64,000 bases of DNA, taken from Mogibacterium sp. (GTDB lineage: Bacteria; Bacillota; Clostridia; Peptostreptococcales; Anaerovoracaceae). The stretch covers positions 1 through 64,000 of the forward strand of contig JAFRDH010000012.1 of NCBI GenBank assembly GCA_017403955.1, read 5' to 3'. This document shows positions 45,250 through 53,866 of the stretch, piece by piece. How positions within the stretch are numbered: position 1 is the stretch's first letter; each line of letters begins with the position of its first letter. Position numbers and translations under genes: made by a program. Below the pieces are notes generated by a model, which worked only from the letters and a program-made list of their open reading frames with translations, ran no database searches and was not told the origin of the DNA.

Positions 45250-46365
45250 TTACGCCACCTCCTTCCCCGGTTTTGCTTTGTCTTTCTTAGGCTTGAGCTT
45301 GTCAACAAACCCTCCGACTCTTGCTTTGATCGTTGGATTGTATGTGCAGATCATTACTACAATGAGTACGATCGCATAAGTAAGCATTCTGTAGTCAGCG
45401 AACTGTCTCAGCGCTTCAGGGAGTACGGTCAGCAGTGCTGCAGCGATCATGCCGCCCCAGATGTTTCCGATTCCGCCAAGTACAACGAATACCAGAATCA
45501 GTACGGAAGTATTGACGTTGAATTTTGTCGGAGCCATGGTGCTGTAACCCTGAGCGAACATGCAGCCGGCCATTCCGGCAAGTGCTGCACTGATGACAAA
45601 CGCCATGAGCTTATATTTTCTGACGTTGAGTCCGATGGATTCGCCTGCGATACGGTTGTCTCTGATGGACATAATTGCACGGCCCTGTTTGGAGTTCTTG
45701 AGGTTGAGCACAACAAATAAAGTAAATGCTGTGAGCAATGCTGCCGAAGTGAATGATGCTGTTTTGATAACACCTGTAGCTCCGATAGCACCGGTTATGA
45801 TCCTTCCCGAAGTGTCTACACCGTCGATCGTATGGTTGAATGCAAAGCGCAGTTTGCCGTTTGCATCAAGGCCAAAGTACAAAACGTTCATCAGGTTTCT
45901 GACGATCTCTCCGAAGGCAAGTGTAACGATCGCCAGATAGTCGCCCTGCAGTCCGAGGATCGGGATTCCTATAATAAATCCCGCCAGACTTGCTATCAGA
46001 GCGGAAGCGATCAGAGCAATGACAAGCCTGACCGGTCCGGATGAAATAGATGTTTCGAGTATCCTCGTTACGAGGATGCCTGAGAAAGCTCCGACCGCCA
46101 TAAAGCCGGCATGTCCAAGTGAGAGCTCTCCTGAAAGACCTACAACCAGGTTAAGTGCTATAGCAAGTGACATGTAAACGCAGATCGGAACGAACTGTCC
46201 CTGAAGGTTACGTCCGATAATTCCTGCTGCTGCACCTGCCTGAAGTACGATATATCCGATAATGAGGATGCCATAAGAAATCATGGCTTCCTTCTTGTAT
46301 TCACTTCCTTTGACTGCGCCTTTGAGCAATCCTCTGGTGTTCATTTTGATTCTTTTCTTCGCCAT
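45250..46365 (-). CDS. livM: Branched-chain amino-acid ABC transporter permease LivM
   Basis: 371 residues with about ten membrane helices. The BPD_transp_2 signature is clear: GLSGELSLGHAGFMAVGAF (about 74-92), then GLQGDYLAIVTLAFGEI and SIRDNRIAGESIGLNV (the coupling region that contacts the ATPases). The C terminus is basic. It pairs with LivH to form the membrane channel. The gene lies nine bases after livH. Confidence 0.95.
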   Translation of the reverse strand: MAKKRIKMNTRGLLKGAVKGSEYKKEAMISYGILIIGYIVLQAGAAAGIIGRNLQGQFVPICVYMSLAIALNLVVGLSGELSLGHAGFMAVGAFSGILVTRILETSISSGPVRLVIALIASALIASLAGFIIGIPILGLQGDYLAIVTLAFGEIVRNLMNVLYFGLDANGKLRFAFNHTIDGVDTSGRIITGAIGATGVIKTASFTSAALLTAFTLFVVLNLKNSKQGRAIMSIRDNRIAGESIGLNVRKYKLMAFVISAALAGMAGCMFAQGYSTMAPTKFNVNTSVLILVFVVLGGIGNIWGGMIAAALLTVLPEALRQFADYRMLTYAIVLIVVMICTYNPTIKARVGGFVDKLKPKKDKAKPGKEVA

Positions 46366-46374
46366 GACACACCT

Positions 46375-47259
46375 CTATACTTTCTCGTTGATCTTCTTGC
46401 CAAGCAGTCCTGTAGGCTTGATCAGAAGAACTATGATAAGACATGCAAATACGATCGCATCGGCAAGTTCTGATGAAATATATGCTCTTGAGAAAATCTC
46501 AATAACACCCAGAATAAGTCCGCCGATCATAGCACCCGGAATCGAACCGATGCCTCCGAATACTGCTGCAGTGAACGCCTTGATACCAGGCATAGCGCCT
46601 GTTGTCGGCATCAGTACAGGGTAAGCAGAGCACATAAGCACGCCGGCGATCGCTGCCAGACCTGAGCCTATAGCAAAAGTAAGTGATATAGACTGGTTGA
46701 CATTAATGCCCATCAGCTGAGCTGCACCATTATCCTCAGATACAGCACGCATAGCTTTTCCGGCTTTTGTCTTATTGACGAACAGGGTCAGCACGATCAT
46801 TATGATAATGTTAGCCAGAATCGTAAAGAGAGATTCCGGTGTGATCGTAAGTGAACCATTCGCTGCATGGATAGTTTGGAATCCGCGGAAAAGGCTGTTG
46901 AACATTCTCGGGTCAGCTCCCCACAGGAGGAGTGCTGCGTTCTGCAGAAAATATGACACGCCTATCGCTGTGATCAGTACAGCTAACGAACCTGTACCTC
47001 TGAGCGGACGGTATGCCAGTCTCTCAATAACAATTCCAAGCACTGTACATATTGCGATAGCGATCACAAGTGATACCCATGCATTAACTCCCGCGTGGTT
47101 GGTCAGGAGGAACGATACATATGCACCAACCATGATGACATCGCCATGAGCAAAGTTCAGCATCTTGGAAATTCCATATACCATAGTGTATCCAAGCGCA
47201 ATTATGGCATATACACTTCCCAGGCTCAGGCCTGAAATCAAACTGTTTAAAACACTCAT
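46375..47259 (-). CDS. livH: Branched-chain amino-acid ABC transporter permease LivH
   Basis: 294 residues, about eight membrane helices. Family marks: GLSLGSVYAIIALGYTMVYG at the N terminus, KMLNFAHGDVIMVGAY and the coupling segment KAMRAVSEDNGAAQLMGINV (about 165-185). It forms the pore with LivM. A hairpin separates it from livK upstream. Confidence 0.95.
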   Translation of the reverse strand: MSVLNSLISGLSLGSVYAIIALGYTMVYGISKMLNFAHGDVIMVGAYVSFLLTNHAGVNAWVSLVIAIAICTVLGIVIERLAYRPLRGTGSLAVLITAIGVSYFLQNAALLLWGADPRMFNSLFRGFQTIHAANGSLTITPESLFTILANIIIMIVLTLFVNKTKAGKAMRAVSEDNGAAQLMGINVNQSISLTFAIGSGLAAIAGVLMCSAYPVLMPTTGAMPGIKAFTAAVFGGIGSIPGAMIGGLILGVIEIFSRAYISSELADAIVFACLIIVLLIKPTGLLGKKINEKV

Positions 47260-47285
47260 ATTCTGTTCCTTTTTATATGGATATA

Positions 47286-47315
47286 GGGGTGCTGCGCCAA
47301 ATAATGCAGCACCCC
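47286..47315 (-). promoter_or_regulatory. Stem-loop between livK and livH
   Basis: GGGGTGCTGC pairs with GCAGCACCCC over ten bases. There is no T run on the minus strand, so it probably slows 3' decay of livK mRNA or causes partial termination, giving more binding protein than permease. Confidence 0.6.
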
Positions 47316-47356
47316 CTTTTCATTTAGCAACTATTCCCACTCAGTCATTTATAGAT

Positions 47357-48532
47357 TTACTGTTCAACGTACTTTCCATCCTGGATCATGCAGACCTTAG
47401 GTGTCTTGTCAACTTCACCTGCTGCATTCCACTGCATTTTCTCAGCTGTGAGTCCGCTTGCTGTGAAGTCTCCACCTGTGAATACGCCGATCATTGCTTC
47501 GCAGATCTCATCCATTGATGCATCTGTTCCGAGGCCGGTCTTAGCGAATGCATCATAGATTGCATATACGCAGTCATAAGCGTCAGCTGCGAACTGGATA
47601 GGTGTTTCGCCATAAGCATCTTCGTAAGCCTTTACGAATGCCTGAACATTCTCATCTTCTGAGTAAGGTGTGAACGGTGTCAGAAGCAGTACGCCTTCTG
47701 CCAGTGATGTATCGAATCCGTCAGCTCCGAGGATTCCGTCCATTCCGTCTACGCCGAAGTATGTAGGTGCATATCCGATCTGAGCTGCCTGTGTCATGAT
47801 GTTAGCAGCAGGTGCGTAGTAGATAGGGAGGAAGAGCAGATCAACGCCTGCATCCTTCATTGTGTTGAGCTGAGCCTTGAAGTCTGTAGTTTCATCAGTA
47901 AATGTAGCTTCTGTTACAGTCTTGCCGCCTGCTTCATACTCTGTCTTGAACTTATCGCGGATACCGGAGGAGTAGTTATCAGCGTTGTTGTAAATGATAC
48001 CTACAGTCTTGTCTGCGAAGTTTGTCTTGATATATTCAGCGGAAGCGATTCCCTGGTTAGGGTCAGAGAAGCAAAGCTGGAATACATTGTCATTTCCTTC
48101 TGTTACAGCCGGGCCGGAAGCAGATGGTGTCAGAGCGAATGTTCTGTTAGCAAAAGCTTCTGCTGCTACAGCTGTACATGGAGTTGTTGTTGTTGATCCT
48201 ACGAGAACCTGCATTCCGTCGTCAACCAGCTTGTTGTAAGCATTAACTGACTTCTCTGCATCGTGCTCGTCATCCTGCCACATCCACTCGAGCTGAACGC
48301 CGTCCGGATTAGCTTCATTGATTTCCTTAACAGCGAGTTCGCCGCCGTTCTTAACTGCAAGACCATAAAGTGCTGCCGGGCCAGTTGATGGTCCGATTCC
48401 GCCGATCTTCAGTACTCCTGCACCGCCTTCAGCGTCGCCGCCATCACTTGAACCGCCGCCGCATGCTGTCATAGCGAATACCATCATTGCCGACAGTACT
48501 ACGACAAAATACTTTTTCCAATTCTTTTTCAT
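47357..48532 (-). CDS. livK: Branched-chain amino-acid binding lipoprotein LivK
   Basis: 391 residues. A lipoprotein signal (VVLSAMMVFAMTACGGG, Cys about 24) anchors it. The periplasmic-binding type I fold follows: IGGIGPSTGPAALYGLAVKN (about 42), LVGSTTTTPCTAVA, and the DAYDCVYAI stretch. It captures branched-chain amino acids or a related ligand for LivHMGF. AAGGAG precedes the start. A long leader with a peptide and a hairpin precedes it, see 48623-48833. Confidence 0.93.
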   Translation of the reverse strand: MKKNWKKYFVVVLSAMMVFAMTACGGGSSDGGDAEGGAGVLKIGGIGPSTGPAALYGLAVKNGGELAVKEINEANPDGVQLEWMWQDDEHDAEKSVNAYNKLVDDGMQVLVGSTTTTPCTAVAAEAFANRTFALTPSASGPAVTEGNDNVFQLCFSDPNQGIASAEYIKTNFADKTVGIIYNNADNYSSGIRDKFKTEYEAGGKTVTEATFTDETTDFKAQLNTMKDAGVDLLFLPIYYAPAANIMTQAAQIGYAPTYFGVDGMDGILGADGFDTSLAEGVLLLTPFTPYSEDENVQAFVKAYEDAYGETPIQFAADAYDCVYAIYDAFAKTGLGTDASMDEICEAMIGVFTGGDFTASGLTAEKMQWNAAGEVDKTPKVCMIQDGKYVEQ

Positions 48533-48615
48533 TGTCTTTCTCCTTCTAATACCTTTAATTTGATCTGGCTGACTGGAGTGATAGTTGATATGTTACTTTT
48601 TGATTCCCCGACTCA

Positions 48616-48642
48616 TTATTAAAGCCCGCATCGCTGCGGGCT
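48616..48642 (-). terminator. Attenuator-like hairpin in the liv leader
   Basis: AGCCCGCA (48642-48635 on the minus strand) pairs with TGCGGGCT (48630-48623) around GCGA and is followed by TTAATAAT. It stands 45 bases past the leader-peptide stop and about 85 before livK. The T run is weak. Confidence 0.55.
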
Positions 48643-48687
48643 CAACAGTCTGGGTCAGAATATCGTTCTCAGTACTTACTGTCGCCC

Positions 48688-48774
48688 TACAGCACAAATC
48701 CGTCCAACTCGAGTCTGCCGACCAGAAGGACACCGATAATGCTGATAATGACGACACTTGATGTAAAGTACATA
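48688..48774 (-). CDS. Putative leader peptide of the liv operon
   Basis: A 28-codon frame with AAAGGAG seven bases before ATG. Fourteen of its 28 residues are Val (5), Ile (4) or Leu (5), in runs such as VVIISIIGVLLV. It lies between a strong promoter and a hairpin, ahead of livK, a branched-chain amino-acid transport gene. This is the layout of ilv/leu attenuation, where ribosome stalling at starved codons changes leader folding. Alternative: a small membrane peptide, since the same residues could form one helix. I could not define the antiterminator pairing by eye. Confidence 0.55.
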
Positions 48775-48804
48775 TAAGAACTCCTTTCATTAAGTACAGT
48801 GCGA

Positions 48805-48833
48805 TAATAACATTGTGAAGATTTTGTGTCAAC
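48805..48833 (-). promoter_or_regulatory. Strong liv promoter
   Basis: TTGACA (48828-48833) and TATTAT (48805-48810) are 17 bases apart on the minus strand. Transcription should start near 48798, giving a leader of about 265 bases before livK. Confidence 0.8.
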
Positions 48834-48925
48834 ACTTTTTTGTTGAAAAACTCAAAATTTGCGCGCTAATTTGTGTACCAAATACAGAACAAATTTGAAT
48901 CTGGTGAAAATCCTACGAATACCGC

Positions 48926-49693
48926 CTATTTGTCCTTCTGTTTTGCCAGAAGCGCGGCTCCATAGGCGCCTGCGTATCTTCCGTCAGGCATTGCGAGCGC
49001 GGTCTTGCCGAGTTTCTTTGACAGGAGAGATGCAAAGAATTCGTTGTTACTGAAGCCTCCGGTGATGATCACGGTATCCTGGAGTTCCTTTCTCTGCACC
49101 AGTGTTGCGACCTTGAGAGCAACAGAATCGATCACGCCCGCAGCAAGATCTTCACGGCTCCTGCCTTCTCCCATGTAATTGATGACCTCGGACTCCGCGA
49201 AAACAGTACAGAGCGAGCTGATCGAGATAGGTTCTCCAATCTCAGCAAGTTCAAACAGTTCTTCGATAGTCAGTCCGAGACGGTTTGCCATGACCTCGAT
49301 AAATTTGCCTGTGCCGGCTGCGCATTTGTCATTCATGAGAAAATCGATCGGTTTGCCGCCGACAACATTTATGTATTTGGTATCCTGTCCGCCGATATCG
49401 ATGATAGTGCAGTCTCGTCCGATCATGTTATAGCCGCCGATGCCGTGACACGAGATCTCTGTGATCACGTGGTCCGCATATTCAACACTGATACGTCCAT
49501 AGCCTGTTGCGACTACCTTTGCATCGTCAAGATCATCGTATCTCTTCTCAAGATCCTGTTTGATGATCCCGGCAGTGATCTTACTGTTCCATCCTGTCGG
49601 CAGGACCTCGAATACCGGCTCTTTGCCCTCTTCGAGAATGCAGACCTTTGACGCTGTTGATCCTATGTCGATTCCTATATATTTTCTGCTCAT
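48926..49693 (-). CDS. ATP-dependent activator of a 2-hydroxyacyl-CoA-dehydratase-type/double-cubane protein
   Basis: 255 residues of the BadF/HgdC ASKHA family. ATP-binding loops GIDIGSTASKVCI (about 7-19) and IDIGGQDTKYI (about 97-108) and the two cysteines that bridge one [4Fe-4S] cluster between two subunits (NDKCAAGTGKF, about 124; SLCTVFAESEV, about 163) are visible. The family uses ATP to push one low-potential electron onto a partner. The partner is very likely the protein at 50079-51347, two genes upstream in the same operon. Confidence 0.9.
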   Translation of the reverse strand: MSRKYIGIDIGSTASKVCILEEGKEPVFEVLPTGWNSKITAGIIKQDLEKRYDDLDDAKVVATGYGRISVEYADHVITEISCHGIGGYNMIGRDCTIIDIGGQDTKYINVVGGKPIDFLMNDKCAAGTGKFIEVMANRLGLTIEELFELAEIGEPISISSLCTVFAESEVINYMGEGRSREDLAAGVIDSVALKVATLVQRKELQDTVIITGGFSNNEFFASLLSKKLGKTALAMPDGRYAGAYGAALLAKQKDK

Positions 49694-49717
49694 ATAACCA
49701 GTCCTTTACTTTTTATC

Positions 49718-49981
49718 TTATCCGTACTTGTGACGGGTATTATCGAATGTATTATTCAGGCCTTCTATGGAAATATAATTGAGGTTGCCTGAAGAAGCTA
49801 TTTCTTTGATCCTGCTCACGTCTTCGCCTTTTACAAGGAGCGAGACCCCGCAGCATACACTGAGTTCTCTGGGTGTCGGACTGATCTGCGCATACAAAGA
49901 ATTGCTCTTGAGAGTCCTGTACATCGCCATTGCGTCCGTGTGATTCTGAAAAAGTATGTAATAGTGTAAATATTCTGACAT
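49718..49981 (-). CDS. DUF3343 protein (putative Se/S-carrier-like)
   Basis: 87 residues. The opening YILFQNHTDAMAMYRTLK and the short SPTPRELSVCCGVSLLV segment with paired Cys match DUF3343, small proteins annotated as possible sulfur or selenium carriers. It lies between the double-cubane protein gene and the activator gene, a frequent setting. The paired Cys-Cys could bind a metal or persulfide; the role is unproven. The ribosome binding site is weak. Confidence 0.8.
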   Translation of the reverse strand: MSEYLHYYILFQNHTDAMAMYRTLKSNSLYAQISPTPRELSVCCGVSLLVKGEDVSRIKEIASSGNLNYISIEGLNNTFDNTRHKYG

Positions 49982-50022
49982 AGCGTGGTTATTGTATCAT
50001 AACTTTGCACATTTACGAAACA

Positions 50023-50048
50023 ATGGGGCGGAACCCACTCCGCCCCAT
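50023..50048 (-). promoter_or_regulatory. Stem-loop between the double-cubane gene and DUF3343
   Basis: ATGGGGCGGA pairs perfectly with TCCGCCCCAT over ten bases around a six-base loop. The minus-strand tail (TGTTTCG) is poor in T, so partial termination or mRNA stabilisation is more likely than full stop. Confidence 0.55.
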
Positions 50049-50078
50049 ATGTTTCTTTTTGATGTGCTTTTTTCAGTA

Positions 50079-51347
50079 TTAGCCAAGAAGCTCGATGAAT
50101 GCGCCGATTCTTGTCTTGAGCTGCTGAGCATCGTTGTCTGTGTAGTCTGTCTCGATTCCGAGGAATGGGATGCCTTCTGCTTTGCATCTTTCTTCGAGGC
50201 TTCTTCCTTCGATGTCATATGTCTGGCAGAACATGAGGTTGACATCGATGACTCCGTCAGCCTTGCTTTCCTTAGCCAGTCTGATGACGTCATCAGCTCT
50301 TGCTGTGTTAGGAGTGAAGCATGCGCAGTTGATACCCATGTATCTGTCAGCGATGTTCTGGATCATTTCGTCCAGAGTAGCGCCGCTCTCATCTACCTGA
50401 TTCTCGAAATATCTTGTTCCTGTGCAGGTCTCTTCGCAAACTACTACGCCGCCGCTTGTTTCGACGAGGTTATGGAGCTTCCAGTTTGGAATTGCCATAG
50501 GTGTTCCGCTGATGAGGATCCTCTTCTTGCCCTCAGCAACACTGACGCCGTCTGCAACTCTCTGATCGAGTTCGTCGCACAGTTTGTTGACCATTGCTGT
50601 GAATCTTGCAGGGTCATCATAGTAAGCGATCTGGCTGATGAGCAGTGTATCTGTTCCGGAGATAGGAACGTTCTTATTCCTGCGGAGTGCATACAGTCTC
50701 TCAAGAGCTGCTCTCTTAGCATTGATCAGCTTGATTGCCTCGGCGAGCTTCTCTTCAGTGACTTTGTTGCCGGTTACTTTCTCAACGAGTTCCTTAAGAT
50801 CCTTGATCTCGTCAGCCCACTTCAGGTAATCCTTAGGTCTCTTCATCTGTGGAAGATCCATTACATGGAGCGGAACATCAGTGCCGAGGATCTCATAAGC
50901 TTTCTTCTTTCCGTCGCATGTATTCTCGCCGATATATACGTCTGCGAGTCTGTAGAACGGACAAGTTTTATCGAATCTTGCTCCAAGCATAGCCTTGATC
51001 AGCGGGCATGTGTTAGCAGGGAGATATCTCTCGCCGCCAGGTACCCAGAACTGGGAGCCTGCGCAAAGTCCGGTAGCGATAGCGCCTGCTGCTACGATCA
51101 CTTCATCAGGAACGTAAGCACAGAAAGTACCGAATACTTTTCCGCCGTTCTTACGGAACTCAACGAGTTCAGCCGGTCTGAGTCCGTGAACATCAGCAAG
51201 AACCATATCGAAATAGTCCATAGCTGCAGGTCTGTTCTCCTGGGACATGAATACATCGCCGATAGCGCCAGGAAGAACTGCACAAAGCATGTCATGCATC
51301 TCAAGGTTCATACCAAGCTCAGCCCACATTTTTTGATTATCAGCCAT
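50079..51347 (-). CDS. Double-cubane-cluster protein (2-hydroxyacyl-CoA dehydratase D-subunit family)
   Basis: 422 residues, one chain related to HgdB/BcrB. Cysteines likely to hold a [Fe8S9]-type double cubane or [4Fe-4S] clusters are at GTFCAYVPDE (about 75), ANTCPLIK (about 114), KTCPFYRLAD (about 127), CEETCTGTRYF (about 310) and DVNLMFCQTYDIE (about 373). Known double-cubane-cluster proteins have one such chain plus an activator ATPase and reduce small molecules such as acetylene in vitro; the natural substrate is unknown. Neither a second dehydratase subunit nor a CoA-transferase gene is nearby, which argues against an acyl-CoA dehydratase. AGGAG precedes the start. The operon continues with DUF3343 and the activator. 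Confidence 0.85.
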   Translation of the reverse strand: MADNQKMWAELGMNLEMHDMLCAVLPGAIGDVFMSQENRPAAMDYFDMVLADVHGLRPAELVEFRKNGGKVFGTFCAYVPDEVIVAAGAIATGLCAGSQFWVPGGERYLPANTCPLIKAMLGARFDKTCPFYRLADVYIGENTCDGKKKAYEILGTDVPLHVMDLPQMKRPKDYLKWADEIKDLKELVEKVTGNKVTEEKLAEAIKLINAKRAALERLYALRRNKNVPISGTDTLLISQIAYYDDPARFTAMVNKLCDELDQRVADGVSVAEGKKRILISGTPMAIPNWKLHNLVETSGGVVVCEETCTGTRYFENQVDESGATLDEMIQNIADRYMGINCACFTPNTARADDVIRLAKESKADGVIDVNLMFCQTYDIEGRSLEERCKAEGIPFLGIETDYTDNDAQQLKTRIGAFIELLG

Positions 51348-51844
51348 AATATTTTCTCCTCTTTATCAATCTCTACTGCTTTTCCGGTCTGCACAATTCT
51401 CTGCATGCAGACTTGGCGAAGAAGCTATTGCACACTTCACACCAAGTACATGCACGTTTTTTGCGTACGAAAACGCAGCAATCAAGTGTTTACTTGTAAT
51501 AATTCTACTATCTGATTTCACAGCACGATAATTGATTCCATCTATATCAGGCAGCAGGTCTATTGTTTTCATTTATATCCAACTGCGCACCTATAGTTTT
51601 GGCCGACACAAGCTATTTTAGTCGGCACAAGCAACAGCGGAGATTTGGCACCACCGCATTATAATACCGGTGCATCGGCGAACTGAGAAAATACTGCATA
51701 TGCGAAAGAGCTACAGCATTTCAATACATTGCAGCTTGCAGTTGTATGTCTCAGGAAATGAAAACTAGCGGGACATTTGCTTAGAAGCAATACATTGTAT
51801 GGCTCGGGAGATGAAAAAGAGAAATAATTCGAAGCAACTTAAGA
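51348..51844. other. Upstream region of the double-cubane operon
   Basis: This stretch has no firm gene. A minus-strand frame of 68 codons (51366-51572) ends 19 bases before the double-cubane gene; its N-terminal part faintly recalls Mur-ligase N termini (DSRIITSKHLIAAF), but its ribosome binding site is poor, so I leave it uncalled. At 51601-51632 two near-identical 12-base direct repeats (GCTTGTGCCGAC and GCTTGTGTCGGC on the minus strand) are separated by seven bases and could be a regulator site. TATAAT-like bases at about 51659-51666 read on either strand. Confidence 0.4.
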
Positions 51845-51866
51845 GGCTGTCACAAATGTGACAGCC
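51845..51866 (-). terminator. Terminator after the acyl-CoA synthetase gene
   Basis: GGCTGTCACA and TGTGACAGCC pair over ten bases around AA, about 50 bases past the stop codon, with a modest T-rich tail on both strands. Confidence 0.65.
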
Positions 51867-51916
51867 CTTTGTCTGTTGTATGTCTGTGCAGACCATAGAC
51901 CTGCCATCGATCATGA

Positions 51917-53575
51917 TCATTCGCCGACTTTGACTTTTCTTCTCTTGATCTTCTGAGTCGTTGTCTTCTCAAAAGGTTCAGTTCTGAGGAATACCTCTTT
52001 GATACGCTTGTATTTAGGCATATCTGCGCTGATTGTCTCGATGTCCTCATTGACGATCGCCTTGATATCATCGCCTTCCTTGAACTGTTCAGGGTCGTAT
52101 ACGATAGTTGCAACCAGTCTGTAATCGTCGCCGTCTTCCTGACCGCTGACGATATTCTCTACAACATACGGCAGCTTGTCGATAAGAGCTTCGATTTCTT
52201 CCGGATAGATGTTCTTGCCGTTCTTGAGAACGATTACGTTCTTCTTACGACCTGTAATGAAGATGTATCCGTCTTCATCGATTCTTGCAAGGTCTCCCGT
52301 GTTGAACCAGCCATCAACAAACACATTAGCGTTCGCCTCGTCATCATCGAGATAGCCCTTCATAATATTCGGACCTCTCGCAAAGAGTTCACCGATGCCA
52401 TTCTCATCAGGCTCGTTGATCTTGACATCTACGCCCGGCATCGCATGTCCTACCGAACCCGGTCTTCTGTAGAAGTAGCTCTCAGAAGCAATAGTCGGTG
52501 CAGTTTCGGTAAGTCCGTAGCCCTGTACTGTAAGGATTCCGAAGTCAGTAGCGTACTCGAGGATCTTAAGATCAAGAGCAGCGGCTCCGCTGATGAGGAA
52601 TCTCAGCTTTCCGCCGAGTCCGTCAATAACGTCTTTGAAGATCCTGCGTCTTGCATCGATGCCGACCTTCAGAAGAGCTTTGGAAATCTTACGGCCCATC
52701 TCGAGTTTCTCGAGTTTGCCTTCCTTCTCAGCTGTCTTGAGTACCTTGTTGATAATAGACTCGATGATCAGAGGTACGCAGAAGAATGCGCTGATACCGA
52801 ATTCAACAAGCTCTTTCTGGACATATTTGAGGCCGCTGCAGAATACATTGGTGCAGCCGTTGCTCAGGAACATCAGTGTGCCTGTACAGCCGAATGCGTG
52901 ATGCAGCGGAAGGAAGATCATGACTACGTCATCTTCGTAAATAGGCTCTACCTTCCTCATTGCAGCGATACATGATGCGATATTACGCTGGGTAAGCTGA
53001 GCAGCCTTGGCATCTGCAGAAGTACCGGATGTGAACAGAATGATATCCGGCGCATCTTTGTCGATGATCTTGAACTGGCTTCTGTGCTTCTCAACCAGCA
53101 TTCTGAGTCCCGGAAGTTTATCCTGTGTGATGTCAGACATCGGGATCAGTGTATGCGCATTGATGCCTTCCATCTTGCTGATCTTCTCGAAGTCCATGGT
53201 GAGGCTGTCATCATAAACAATGGCATCTGCTTTGCACTTCCTGAGTGAATTGATGATCTCATCTTCCGGAAGGCCTCTGTCAAGCGGCACAACGGTTCCG
53301 ACGTTCACAACGATCCCGTAGTATGCGGCCATCCACGGATAAGAGTTTGGTCCTATGACAACGATTCTCTTGTCCTTGAGTCCGAGTTCGATAAGATAAG
53401 CGCCGACTGTATCTATGTCCTGTCTGAACTTGGCAAAAGAAATCTCCGTCTTGGTCTTTCTGTCTTTGCTCTTGTAGATAAAGGCAGTCTTCTCTGCATA
53501 ATGCTGGACTGTAAAGTCCAGGATCTCCTTTATGTTCTGGAAATCAATATCATATTTGCATTTATACTTTCTCAT
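51917..53575 (-). CDS. AMP-binding long-chain acyl-CoA synthetase-like ligase
   Basis: 552 residues. Members activate a fatty acid with ATP to acyl-AMP and then CoA ester. Motifs: ATP loop FTSGTSADAKA (about 182-192; altered from the usual TSGTTGxPKG but keeping Lys, as in several clostridial members), QGYGLTETAP (about 343), GWFNTGDLARIDEDGYIFITGR (about 415-436) and KNGKNIYPEE (about 443). The final Lys is probably in TTTQKIKRRKV. The start at 53575 has GGGAG seven bases upstream. It stands alone, so the acyl substrate is open. Confidence 0.88.
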   Translation of the reverse strand: MRKYKCKYDIDFQNIKEILDFTVQHYAEKTAFIYKSKDRKTKTEISFAKFRQDIDTVGAYLIELGLKDKRIVVIGPNSYPWMAAYYGIVVNVGTVVPLDRGLPEDEIINSLRKCKADAIVYDDSLTMDFEKISKMEGINAHTLIPMSDITQDKLPGLRMLVEKHRSQFKIIDKDAPDIILFTSGTSADAKAAQLTQRNIASCIAAMRKVEPIYEDDVVMIFLPLHHAFGCTGTLMFLSNGCTNVFCSGLKYVQKELVEFGISAFFCVPLIIESIINKVLKTAEKEGKLEKLEMGRKISKALLKVGIDARRRIFKDVIDGLGGKLRFLISGAAALDLKILEYATDFGILTVQGYGLTETAPTIASESYFYRRPGSVGHAMPGVDVKINEPDENGIGELFARGPNIMKGYLDDDEANANVFVDGWFNTGDLARIDEDGYIFITGRKKNVIVLKNGKNIYPEEIEALIDKLPYVVENIVSGQEDGDDYRLVATIVYDPEQFKEGDDIKAIVNEDIETISADMPKYKRIKEVFLRTEPFEKTTTQKIKRRKVKVGE

Positions 53576-53806
53576 TAGCAATCTCCCTAAGATTCAAAAT
53601 CCCTCTCCTACTATTTTTTACAAAATCTCATCGGTGATTGCAGGCAGATCGAAAAGGTCTTACACCCTTATCCGCTGTTATAGCCAGCGTGGTCTCAATC
53701 TGCAGCAAGGACTATTATTGTTTTAATATTATCAAATCCACATTCAATACGCCACAGTTTTGTCAAAATGGAGCTTTCAGCCTGATGCCTGAAGCGCAAA
53801 ATAAAA

Positions 53807-53828
53807 CTTCCCCGTCTCAGCGGGGAAG
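53807..53828. terminator. Terminator after the GH13 gene
   Basis: CTTCCCCG pairs with CGGGGAAG; TTTTATTTTG follows on the minus strand and CCGTTTTTC on the plus strand, so it can work both ways. Confidence 0.8.
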
Positions 53829-53866
53829 CCGTTTTTCAGTCTGTAAAATCGCTCAGAATTCCGGTA

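Noticed and set aside
48593..48835. Minus-strand frame of 80 codons in the liv leader
   Set aside because: It starts inside the promoter and reads through the hairpin; the 28-codon frame with AAAGGAG is the one likely translated.
51366..51572. Minus-strand frame of 68 codons before the double-cubane gene, slightly Mur-ligase-like
   Set aside because: Similarity is too weak and the ribosome binding site poor; kept only as a note in the intergenic entry.
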